IMG/VR virus record: IMGVR_UViG_3300010392_000286
Location: 1-29,253 of that record
Source: a virus
DNA: 29,253 bases
Direction: 5' to 3' (one strand)
Shown here: one piece after another, positions 20,601-27,124 of the stretch
Numbering within the stretch: position 1 is the stretch's first letter
Layout: the number at the start of each line of letters is the position of its first letter
Notes under the pieces: model-generated
The model's database searches: none
Told to the model about the DNA's origin: nothing
Seen by the model: the letters and a program-made list of their open reading frames with translations, nothing else
Made by a program: the position numbers and the translations under genes

Positions 20601-21010
20601 TGCCATTTAAACCATGTAAGTCATACACGGACGCTAACAACAAGTTGGACGCATGGACCAAAGAGTTGCAGGTTAAGGCTAAAGATGCCTGTTACATGAC
20701 TGCGTGGAAACTTGGCACGGCTTCTGACTACTTTGTGCCGATGGATACGGGCGACCTATTGAGCAGTAAAGACGTAACCACACCTGTCCGAGAAGGTGGC
20801 GCATGGTCTGTCACGTTAAGCTATGGCGGCGACCACACAACAGCGTATGCCGGTTGGTTGTACTACAATGATAACTGGTCTCCGCGCGGCCCTGACGCAT
20901 CCGGTAAGCGTGGCGCACTAACGAACCCTAACGCAAAATCACGCTGGATTGAACACGGATTGCAGACCATAAACCTAAACGAAGTATTTAGAGAGGAAAT
21001 GAGCAAATGA
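20600..21010 (+). CDS. HK97 gp10-like minor head-tail protein
   Basis: 136 residues. 'ELQVKAKDACYMTAWKLGTASDYFVPMDTGDLLSSKDVTTPVREGGAWSVTLSYGGDHTTAYAGWLYY' follows the pattern of HK97 gp10-type proteins: a helix, then 'a....P.dtG.Lr.s......... v.. y...YA...e'. 'SRWIEHGLQTINLNEVFREEMSK' is the end helix. It overlaps the next gene by ATGA. Role: joining of head and tail or tail completion. Confidence 0.7.
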   Translation: MPFKPCKSYTDANNKLDAWTKELQVKAKDACYMTAWKLGTASDYFVPMDTGDLLSSKDVTTPVREGGAWSVTLSYGGDHTTAYAGWLYYNDNWSPRGPDASGKRGALTNPNAKSRWIEHGLQTINLNEVFREEMSK

Positions 21011-21405
21011 GCGCAAGCACGTTACCAGCGGAAGTTATCCGCACTGCACTAATTGATAATGTGCTTACTGGCTATCATCATGCTATTTTCTGGGATGATT
21101 CAGCGCTGCCATTCACTAATGATAGCGTGTCAATCTGTTTGGTTAACGCTACCGGCAGAGAATCAAACACCGACACCGCTCGATACCTTATTCAGGTGAC
21201 GCTATTTAGTGATGTGTCAGAGTTGCCCGATGATTGGCTTACTTTGGTGAATGATGCGACAAGCTGCCAAACATACCTATTTAACAACTTGTCGTATGAT
21301 AGCGGCACCATGAAAGTGGTTAACACCGCCGAATCAGTTGGACGACCTATGCGCACAGGCTCAGGCCGGTGGATGGTTAGGTTTTCTGTGAATGTTGAGT
21401 GTTAG
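21007..21405 (+). CDS. tail terminator-like protein
   Basis: 132 residues. 'PAEVIRTALIDNVLTGYHHAIFWDD' then 'VSICLVNATGRESNTDTARYLIQVTLFSDVSELPDDWLTLVNDA', a helix plus beta-sheet layout seen in tail terminators (gpU/gp17-like). The position just before tail tube genes supports it. Its last 29 nt overlap the convergent moron gene ending at 21377. Confidence 0.6.
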   Translation: MSASTLPAEVIRTALIDNVLTGYHHAIFWDDSALPFTNDSVSICLVNATGRESNTDTARYLIQVTLFSDVSELPDDWLTLVNDATSCQTYLFNNLSYDSGTMKVVNTAESVGRPMRTGSGRWMVRFSVNVEC

Positions 21406-21775
21406 TCAGATACCGCTTCTTGTCTATATAATCTTTACCACCAAACCTTAACTGCTCTCTCCAAGAGCCATTCATGTATATCTTCCTTGACGCTGCGTTT
21501 ATGTATGTATACCTGTAAAATTGGACTCCACATGAAAGACAGATGCTTGTCATCATCTCGTCATGGCTTATCTCGCATAAGCACTCAGGACATAGAACTA
21601 CAGGCTCCCAATTTGTATAAGCCGGGCCTTTGCAGTTATCATTCTCTGGTTTGCCTTCGGCTCTTTTCATGGCGACCGTGTTAATGAGTTTTTCCATATT
21701 GTCGCTTGTGCGCTTCTCGTATACAAAAACAAAACCCGCAACAACGAAAATTAGTATCAATATTGTTTCAATCAT
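21377..21775 (-). CDS. cassette C gene 5: membrane-anchored zinc-ribbon protein
   Basis: 132 residues. N-terminal transmembrane segment (about 2-19, IETILILIFVVAGFVFVY), then a cytoplasmic or periplasmic stretch. A zinc-ribbon-like set of cysteines follows: CPEC (62-65), Cys67, and CLSCG (79-83), with 'HDEMM' between. The C-terminal domain is basic (YINAASRKIYMNGSWREQ). It overlaps the upstream gene by ATGA. Function unknown; a membrane zinc-ribbon protein in a moron is a candidate for host-envelope or anti-phage activity. The 3' end is antisense to the tail-terminator gene. Confidence 0.62.
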   Translation of the reverse strand: MIETILILIFVVAGFVFVYEKRTSDNMEKLINTVAMKRAEGKPENDNCKGPAYTNWEPVVLCPECLCEISHDEMMTSICLSCGVQFYRYTYINAASRKIYMNGSWREQLRFGGKDYIDKKRYLTNTQHSQKT

Positions 21776-22056
21776 AATCCATCCCTCGAATTCTCAGCGT
21801 TAACCAGCGCCGAGCAAAGTGCGTTTATGTAAATGCGCAAGCCTCCGGCAACAAGCGGCCAATCACATTTTTTATGCTGGCTCATATCATACCAACCAAC
21901 AATGCACCCAAGAGCGAATTCGCTGCCATTTTCTGCGCTAATGAATCTGTATCCATCAAACGTTACGCTGTGAAGTTTTGGCCCAGTAGAAACACCAATC
22001 AATGCCACATGCTTGGGCGGCAACTGCTCCGATACTAATTTAAATGTTCCGCTCAT
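21772..22056 (-). CDS. cassette C gene 4: hypothetical protein (94 aa), DUF551-like pattern
   Basis: 'FKLVSEQLPPKHVALIGVSTGPKLHSVTFDGYRFISAENGSEFALGCIVGWYDM' resembles short phage proteins of the DUF551 type ('Wi.vseqLPp....Vlv........v..g.yr..........vthWmp'), which are frequent among accessory phage genes. ATGA overlaps on both sides. Soluble and beta-rich by inspection. Role unknown. Confidence 0.6.
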   Translation of the reverse strand: MSGTFKLVSEQLPPKHVALIGVSTGPKLHSVTFDGYRFISAENGSEFALGCIVGWYDMSQHKKCDWPLVAGGLRIYINALCSALVNAENSRDGL

Positions 22057-22244
22057 AATCCCTCCCGTGGGTCTTCTAAGAAAAAAGTTTTGCCATCATC
22101 TACAGACTCTGTTGCGTGCAAAACTGCATCGAAATTAGCTTTTGCAATTGCAAATCCTACTAAATCGTTTACCTCAAGCCTTCCGATAGCCAAATCCTTC
22201 AACCGCTCAAGCTCTTTCTTTTTTCTTTCTTTAAAGTCGCTCAT
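22053..22244 (-). CDS. cassette C gene 3: hypothetical protein (63 aa)
   Basis: Lys/Glu-rich helical N-terminus (MSDFKERKKKELERLKDLA), then 'NDLVGFAIAKANFDAVLHATES'. ATGA overlaps with both neighbours. No recognised family. Confidence 0.58.
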   Translation of the reverse strand: MSDFKERKKKELERLKDLAIGRLEVNDLVGFAIAKANFDAVLHATESVDDGKTFFLEDPREGL

Positions 22245-22471
22245 TCTTCACCCCTGTAAAAAATAACACCATTAACCGAAACATAATCAAGCAAATCAGC
22301 ATCGTGTGAAGTTGTAACTTCTGCGTATGATTTTACTGTTACGCGGTCATATTCTGGTACTTTTTCAGTGAATGTTATTTCGCCTGTTGACTCAAGTCTA
22401 GCAGTTACAATGCTAGGCGTGCAAAAATCCCCTGCCACCTCAAGAGAGGCCAAGTAAAACACACCGTTCAT
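22241..22471 (-). CDS. cassette C gene 2: hypothetical protein (76 aa)
   Basis: Minus-strand ATG 22471 after GGAAGAACA. Beta-rich product: 'SIVTARLESTGEITFTEKV', 'VTVKSYAEVTTSHDADLLDYVSVNGVIFYRGEE'. One Cys, no membrane segment. A 26-nt gap separates it from gene 1. Function unknown. Confidence 0.58.
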   Translation of the reverse strand: MNGVFYLASLEVAGDFCTPSIVTARLESTGEITFTEKVPEYDRVTVKSYAEVTTSHDADLLDYVSVNGVIFYRGEE

Positions 22472-22497
22472 TGTTCTTCCGTCATCAAGATCGGCTT

Positions 22498-22701
22498 TTA
22501 CCTTGATTCTTTTCCTGAATTGCGCGATTTAATAAGCTTTGATGCTTTTTCTGCGTCGAGTGTTTGCATTAAAATCTCAGTCAGCTTGAGTTTTGACTCA
22601 TTAAAAAAACTCAACCACTCACGGCTCTTTCTTGTGTCGACTTCTAAATCATTGCTGACTGATATGCTAATAATCTCACGTTTTTCTAATTTCAATTTCA
22701 T
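22498..22701 (-). CDS. cassette C gene 1: hypothetical protein (67 aa)
   Basis: Start at ATG 22701, 6 nt after GGAGGG; the frame from 22725 would begin inside the -10 region. Charged, helical (MKLKLEKREIISISVSNDLE, then 'FFNESKLKLTEILMQTLDAEKASKLIKS'). First gene of the five-gene leftward cassette. Family not recognised. Confidence 0.58.
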   Translation of the reverse strand: MKLKLEKREIISISVSNDLEVDTRKSREWLSFFNESKLKLTEILMQTLDAEKASKLIKSRNSGKESR

Positions 22702-22723
22702 TTTATACCCTCCTAAAAACCCC

Positions 22724-22761
22724 ACAATACCATAAATATTGCGTCTAGTGGTTTGACCAGT
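22724..22761 (-). promoter_or_regulatory. shared-motif promoter of cassette C
   Basis: Minus strand: ACTGGTCAAACCACT (22761-22747), identical to the 460 copy, then a 17-nt spacer and TATTGT (22729-22724). The start codon lies 22 nt further. The -10 is only four of six, fitting a need for an activator. Confidence 0.62.
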
Positions 22762-22796
22762 TAGAATGACTATAAATCAACCATGAGGATTAAACC

Positions 22797-23213
22797 ATGT
22801 CAGTAGGTGCAGGTATTCACACTAGAGAGTGGGAAGCGACGTTTGGTGGTACAAGCGTTATCTTTACTGAGCTAAACTATAGCATTTCACACTCACCATC
22901 CGAAACAACCGGCTCGCAGTCAGGTCAATATACCGAGTATCATGCAGAGCCTGGTACATCATCAATGACCATTACCGCAACTGGTGTGGCTCGCAATAAC
23001 AGTTGGCTTAAATCTGCGTCAGCAGGTGGCTCGCAAGCTTATTTGCTTAACGCTGAATGCTTGGCAGATAACGCAGGCACAAGCGGCTCACAGATTGATG
23101 GTACATTCTTCCTTGCCACTTTAGAGCAGGGCGGCGGCGGCAATGAATTAATGACGTTTTCAGTAACCTTGCAATCGTCTGGTGCATGGACGTTTACCGA
23201 TCCGGTGGTTTAA
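22797..23213 (+). CDS. major tail tube protein
   Basis: 138 residues, beta-rich with low charge. 'MSVGAGIHTREWEATFGGTSVIFTELNYSISHSPSETTGSQSGQY' and 'TITATGVARNNSWLKSASAGGSQAYLLN' match tail-tube proteins that bear 'g..tg.....g....i.ge' repeats and a 'G.f.v..le..g...e...fs..l.ssG..t.t' end (here 'GTFFLATLEQGGGGNELMTFSVTLQSSGAWTF'). Directly upstream of the chaperones and the tape measure, as in all siphoviruses. GAGG is the Shine-Dalgarno. Confidence 0.78.
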   Translation: MSVGAGIHTREWEATFGGTSVIFTELNYSISHSPSETTGSQSGQYTEYHAEPGTSSMTITATGVARNNSWLKSASAGGSQAYLLNAECLADNAGTSGSQIDGTFFLATLEQGGGGNELMTFSVTLQSSGAWTFTDPVV

Positions 23214-23214
23214 T

Positions 23215-23583
23215 ATGAGCTATCGAATTATCGAACTGTCGTGGGGTGATAATGAAGTAAGCGTGCCCGTTGATATGGACCTGCTTGAATATGTCACTAA
23301 CAAAATCGGCAGTCCATTCACGCTAGGCGCAAAGATATATCTTGGCGATTATCCAGATTATACGATTTGCTCAAAACTGATTAGCGTTATTCTTTCTAGG
23401 GGCGGCGTTAAGGTTGACCCAATGGAAGTATGGAATTCTCTTACAACAAAAGAGAATTTCAAGAAAACGCAAGACGTAACAAATCAGATACTGGATGCCT
23501 TGTGCCCCAAATGGGAAGGTGAAATCCCGTCAGACAAAGAGGCTGCTGAACTGTCGGAAAAGATGAAGGCGCAGAAGATTTAA
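23215..23583 (+). CDS. tail assembly chaperone, short form (gpG-like)
   Basis: ATG 23215, one nt after the tube gene's stop; 122 residues. Alpha-beta product with 'WNSLTTKENFKKTQDVTNQILDALCP' and a Glu/Lys-rich tail (EAAELSEKMKAQKI). The zero-frame product ends at 23583; a fraction of ribosomes should shift at 23556-23562 to give the long form. Short and long forms coat the tape measure during tail assembly. Confidence 0.75.
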   Translation: MSYRIIELSWGDNEVSVPVDMDLLEYVTNKIGSPFTLGAKIYLGDYPDYTICSKLISVILSRGGVKVDPMEVWNSLTTKENFKKTQDVTNQILDALCPKWEGEIPSDKEAAELSEKMKAQKI

Positions 23584-23792
23584 AACGGCTTTGCCCTAAT
23601 CTGCTGCGCGAGTGCATCATATACGGGATGAAGCCGCACGAGTTCTGGCAATCTTCGCCGTATGACATATTTACTTATGTTGCGGTTAACCGCCCGCCTG
23701 AAATGGTTGGAAAGATAACCAGAAAGCAATTCGAAAGAGCATCTGATTTGCTCGAAAAGCTAGAAGCTAAGAAAGGTGTAACCAGTGGCTAA
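23215..23792 (+). CDS. tail assembly chaperone, frameshifted long form (gpGT-like)
   Basis: Zero frame to 23562, then the -1 frame, open from just after a TGA near 23548 to TAA 23790-23792. This gives 116 + 76 = 192 residues. The extension, 'DLKRLCPNLLRECIIYGMKPHEFWQSSPYDIFTYVAVNRP', has the 'ms..efw..tp.e...........' motif of T-type domains, which bind the tape measure. It has no usable start codon of its own. The end overlaps the tape measure GTG by 8 nt. Confidence 0.75.
23556..23562 (+). other. programmed -1 frameshift site
   Basis: The heptamer is GGAAAAG, read G GAA AAG in the zero frame and GGA AAA G after slipping. It resembles lambda's GGGAAAG at the same place in G/T. The A-site codon re-pairs perfectly (AAG to AAA); the P-site codon only partly. 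It falls inside the required 23548-23583 window. Confidence 0.65.
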
Positions 23793-25599
23793 TCAAATAG
23801 AGTTTGACGTAAAGGTATCTGACGCAGGCGTTGTGTCCGCAAACGCCAAGATAAAAGCGTCAAACGACACTGTTGAAGAGTCATTCCATGATGTCGATGC
23901 TGCCGCCAAAAAAGCCGGTGAAGGCATAGGTTCCAGCACTGAGAAAGCAGCGAAAAGGGTAAAATCATCAACCGCGCAAGCCTCTGCTGGTATGGTTGGA
24001 TTATCCAGAAAGACTGGCATGGCTGCTGTTCAGTTTGAGCAGTTCGTGGGGCAAGTCAACTATGGCGGCAATATAATCCAAGCAGCAGCCTTCCAAATGG
24101 CAGACCTTGGGATTGTTCTGGGCGCTCCAATGCTCGGCGCTATCGCTGGTCTTAGCGCCTCGATAGTTGGAATGCTTGTACCATCTTTATTTGATGCAGA
24201 AGACAAAACCGAAAAGCTAATAGATAAACTCAGAGAGCTAGCCGAAACAAAAATCCTCACCAAAGAGCAAGCTGCGCTGCTCGCTCAGGAAGAGCGAAAG
24301 CTAATCAAGGAGAAAGAAGAGCTAATCAAGACCACCCGCGAAGAGATTGCCGAAAACGAAAGGCAACTTAAAAACATTGGAAATATCATAGAGCGCGGCC
24401 AGCTTGGAGCAAAGGCTTACAACAACCTGCAAAAGTCAGCCAGAGAGCTTAATGAAGAAATAGTCGCATTTAATGCTGTCATATCAACGTCAAATCAAGA
24501 AATTGACGAATCGAGAGTAAAGCTAGACTTCTATACTGCCGCTGTAAAGGGAAATATAGACCAAACAAAGGCGCAGAAAGAAGCGATAATGGACTTTGTT
24601 GCCTCCATCCAAGCCCAAGCCGACGCTATAGGCAAGACAGAGCGACAAATAGCCCTGCAAAAAGCCACCCAGGACGGCGCTAACCAATCTCAAATTGACG
24701 CAATAAATGCGGCTTACGATGCCATCGAAGCGGAAGAGGAAAGAGTAAAGGCTGCGATAATTGCCCAAAGAGAGCTACTTAAGGCGCAACGTGAAGCGTC
24801 TGCCGAAAGACTCAAGATTGAGCGCGAAGAGGAAGCTGAAAGGCTGAGAATCAAACGTGAAGCTGAGCAGCAGTCGGCGGCTCGTGTTTCTGCTGTTGAG
24901 CAAATACGACAGGAGATAATGACTGAGCAGCAGTTGATGGCTCAGAAATTTATCACTGACGGCGAGATGCTTAAAGAAGCATTGGCTAATGAAGAGATAA
25001 CCAAGGCCGAGTTTGACGCTATAGAGCGCGAGCGTGTTGCACAGCATCAACAGGCGCTTATTGCGCTAGAAAACCAGTCGGTTAATGAGCGCATAGCGTT
25101 ACAGAAGAAATACGAAGCAACCGTAGCGAGCATGAGAAATGCAGCGCTGCAAAACGCGGCGGGATTACTTGACCAGTTCGCAGGACAGTCAAAAGCGGCT
25201 GCTATCGCATCTATCGCGGTAAATAAAGGATTATCTCTCGCTCAAAACACCCAAAATACACTAGTGGCACAAACTAGGGCGCTTGCAGAATTGGGTCCGA
25301 TTGCAGGCCCTCCTATGGCGGCCACTATAGGCGCTTACGGAAAGTTAAACGGGGCGCTTATAGCAGCAACCGGACTCGCTCAGGCCGCAAACGTAAGCAA
25401 CGGAAATACTGCTCAATTTAGCGGCGGCGTGCCAGCAACCGCGACAACCACGAACAGCAGCGCGGTAGCTCAAGCACCAAACAGAACATTTGACATTCGC
25501 GGCTTAAACCCGTCTGACATGGTATCAGGACAGCAAGTTTACGACCTGCTCAAAGCCCTTGCGGGTGATGGGTATGACTTTAACTTTATAGGGGGTTAA
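23785..25599 (+). CDS. tape measure protein
   Basis: GTG 23785; 604 residues, implying a tail near 90 nm if the usual 1.5 angstrom per residue holds. N-terminal 'ANQIEFDVKVSDAGVVSANAKIKASNDTVEESFHDV'. A hydrophobic segment follows at about 95-137 (AAFQMADLGIVLGAPMLGAI and LSASIVGMLVPSL), typical for the membrane-active part. A long coiled coil runs from about 145 to 445, including EAEEERVKAAIIAQRELLKA and an R/E-rich run. The end is Ala/Gly-rich with a short 'RTFDIRGLNPSDMVSGQQVY' conserved-looking tail. It sets tail length and is ejected at infection. Confidence 0.85.
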   Translation: MANQIEFDVKVSDAGVVSANAKIKASNDTVEESFHDVDAAAKKAGEGIGSSTEKAAKRVKSSTAQASAGMVGLSRKTGMAAVQFEQFVGQVNYGGNIIQAAAFQMADLGIVLGAPMLGAIAGLSASIVGMLVPSLFDAEDKTEKLIDKLRELAETKILTKEQAALLAQEERKLIKEKEELIKTTREEIAENERQLKNIGNIIERGQLGAKAYNNLQKSARELNEEIVAFNAVISTSNQEIDESRVKLDFYTAAVKGNIDQTKAQKEAIMDFVASIQAQADAIGKTERQIALQKATQDGANQSQIDAINAAYDAIEAEEERVKAAIIAQRELLKAQREASAERLKIEREEEAERLRIKREAEQQSAARVSAVEQIRQEIMTEQQLMAQKFITDGEMLKEALANEEITKAEFDAIERERVAQHQQALIALENQSVNERIALQKKYEATVASMRNAALQNAAGLLDQFAGQSKAAAIASIAVNKGLSLAQNTQNTLVAQTRALAELGPIAGPPMAATIGAYGKLNGALIAATGLAQAANVSNGNTAQFSGGVPATATTTNSSAVAQAPNRTFDIRGLNPSDMVSGQQVYDLLKALAGDGYDFNFIGG

Positions 25600-25600
25600 C

Positions 25601-25723
25601 ATGACACCTGAAAATGAAGCAACAATTCCAGCGCCTAGCGCAAACACTCCGGTTAGCGAAGGTGCGGTGTCAGCGCCTAGCGCCGCAACGCCAGTAACGC
25701 CAGCACCAATCGACGCGCCATAA
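25601..25723 (+). CDS. small repeat protein in the tail module (40 aa)
   Basis: ATG 25601 behind GGGGG; 40 residues of Ala/Pro/Ser/Thr. It is made of 14-residue units: ENEATIPAPSANTP, VSEGAVSAPSAATP, and the start of a third (VTPAPIDAP). The next ORF (25733) is in the same frame and carries the same repeat, so this may be the front part of one protein cut by TAA at 25721, or a separate small tail accessory. Confidence 0.5.
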   Translation: MTPENEATIPAPSANTPVSEGAVSAPSAATPVTPAPIDAP

Positions 25724-25732
25724 GGATCCGTA

Positions 25733-26872
25733 ATGACTGCGCTACCTACAGACTTTAGCGTTACATCAAATAGGGTTACGCCAACGCCAACACCTGATTG
25801 GCCTATTGACTCACCCTTTGCTGTAACTGCCGTTAGCGGGGCGAGCATAACCGACCCTGATGCGTTATCCGCTGTGTCTGTCGGCAGCATCTCCACGCCT
25901 GTGTCGCACTCGACTGTTAGCGGCTCAGTTATATCTTCTCCTGTGGCATGGAGCGCCGAGGCGATAGCAGGCATTTCGTCGCCTTCTGTTTTGTCGTCTG
26001 TCTCGGGTGCATCCATTGCAGCGCCTACGGCAAAGACGCCACAATCGACTGCGGCTATCTCTGCTCCAGCGGCGATAACACCTACGACCGGCACAGTCAC
26101 AACGCCACCTTTCCCGCTTAACCATGCGCGGATACTTTATGACAACCTACTGCTAAATTACGATAGCGTGTCAGTGACAACCGGCACCAATGGTGCTTAT
26201 GCGTTAGTGCCAAACACATACAAAAAGTGGACGTTCACAGGCGGTGCAGAGATTACCATCACGCTACCTGCCAATGTTGATATTGACACGATATGCGTAG
26301 GCGCTCATACACTGGGTACGTCACTGTTTTCTGTTGGTGCGGAATGGTCAGGGGCCACCACAGGCTCATTTACGCCGTTAACGACGGGCAAGAACCCGAC
26401 TGACAACACGCCGCTAATGTTTCACTACACTGGCGGTACGGTGTCGGCTCGCAGGATAAAAATCGTGTGCAGCGGCACAGGTTCGGTAGGAATAGGCTAC
26501 ATCTCAGCAGGTATCGCCCTGCAATTGCAGCGCCCATTCTTTAGCGGGCATACGCCTATCACTATGGCTGACAGAACGGTCTACCGCAACAACATGACTG
26601 ATGGCGGCGAGCTTGCATCTCGTAGCATTATCCGTAAAGGGTTTGCCAATAGCGTGACACTGGATAACGTGGATAGAACTTGGATACAGAATTACTTTTT
26701 AGACTTCAAAGAGGTGTCGAAAGAATACCTGTATTTCATTGCATGGAACCTGCTTGAATATCCTGATGAGGTCGGCTTATGCGAGACTGGTGGTGATATC
26801 TCGCTACAGTTCAGCGGAACTCGTAATTTAATGTCTATTAACTGGAGTCAGACTGGCAATGGCTCTGTATAA
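25733..26872 (+). CDS. tail protein with N-terminal 14-residue repeats
   Basis: 379 residues. Residues about 20-131 consist of eight 14-residue repeats of the pattern xSGaxIssPvaxSx (for example VSGASITDPDALSA, VSGSVISSPVAWSA, EAIAGISSPSVLSS). The rest is globular: a beta-sandwich-like region (about 135-270) and 'FFSGHTPITMADRTVYRNNMTDGGELASRSIIRKG', then 'WNLLEYPDEVGLCETGGDISLQFSGTRNLMSINWS'. The latter resembles distal tail or baseplate hub-associated proteins of siphoviruses. Position after the tape measure supports a tail-tip role. It overlaps the next gene by 14 nt. Confidence 0.7.
   Translation: MTALPTDFSVTSNRVTPTPTPDWPIDSPFAVTAVSGASITDPDALSAVSVGSISTPVSHSTVSGSVISSPVAWSAEAIAGISSPSVLSSVSGASIAAPTAKTPQSTAAISAPAAITPTTGTVTTPPFPLNHARILYDNLLLNYDSVSVTTGTNGAYALVPNTYKKWTFTGGAEITITLPANVDIDTICVGAHTLGTSLFSVGAEWSGATTGSFTPLTTGKNPTDNTPLMFHYTGGTVSARRIKIVCSGTGSVGIGYISAGIALQLQRPFFSGHTPITMADRTVYRNNMTDGGELASRSIIRKGFANSVTLDNVDRTWIQNYFLDFKEVSKEYLYFIAWNLLEYPDEVGLCETGGDISLQFSGTRNLMSINWSQTGNGSV
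25832..26125 (+). repeat. tandem 42-bp coding repeats (14-residue units)
   Basis: Seven consecutive well-formed units, with an eighth just upstream from 25790. The hydrophobic sixth residue and Pro at position nine are kept while other positions vary, which points to selection on protein structure. DNA-level identity is low except in the 25601 ORF, where AGCGCCTAGCGC recurs 42 nt apart. Confidence 0.7.
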
Positions 26873-27068
26873 CAACGCGAAGAAAGAAGCAGTAAAGCGT
26901 CCATTTTATTATGTGGAGATTGACTGTGACGGCACGACATTTCGTTTTTGCCTTGACCGCTCACCTGTTCCTCCTGGTCTTGATGCTGCGCCATTTGTTG
27001 CGGGTACTCCGTCATTCGGTGCAACATCTATTGACCCAGAGGCGGCATCGGCATCCGTGGCCGAGTAA
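26859..27068 (+). CDS. tail-tip protein, 5' part of a split gene
   Basis: 69 residues: 'NNAKKEAVKRPFYYVEIDCDGTTFRFCLDRSPVPPGLDAAPFVAGTPSFGATSIDPE' is a beta-rich start. In this frame it ends in a short unrelated tail (ASASVAE). From about 27040 the -1 frame continues the protein as 'GGIGIRGRVTVNIRDHNDET' and joins the large ORF below. One G missing from GAGGCGGC would explain it; no canonical slippery heptamer is seen. Confidence 0.65.
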   Translation: MALYNNAKKEAVKRPFYYVEIDCDGTTFRFCLDRSPVPPGLDAAPFVAGTPSFGATSIDPEAASASVAE

Positions 27069-27124
27069 CGGTAAATATCCGTGACCACAATGACGAGACT
27101 GAGCTTTCAACACCTGGAAACCCT

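Noticed and set aside
23771-23785. Partial match AAAGGTGTAACCAGT at the tape measure start
   Set aside because: The match is mainly due to the ribosome site AAGGTG and start region; the left half-site is missing and there is no promoter geometry.
25166-25180. CTTGACCAGT-like match inside the tape measure gene
   Set aside because: Only about 10 of 15 positions match and it is within a coiled-coil/globular coding stretch with no nearby start.
25525-26100. Long minus-strand ORF (191 codons) with periodic Gly/Ala/Asp
   Set aside because: Its periodicity is the reverse reading of the 42-bp repeats of the plus-strand tail gene; there is no ribosome site or promoter.
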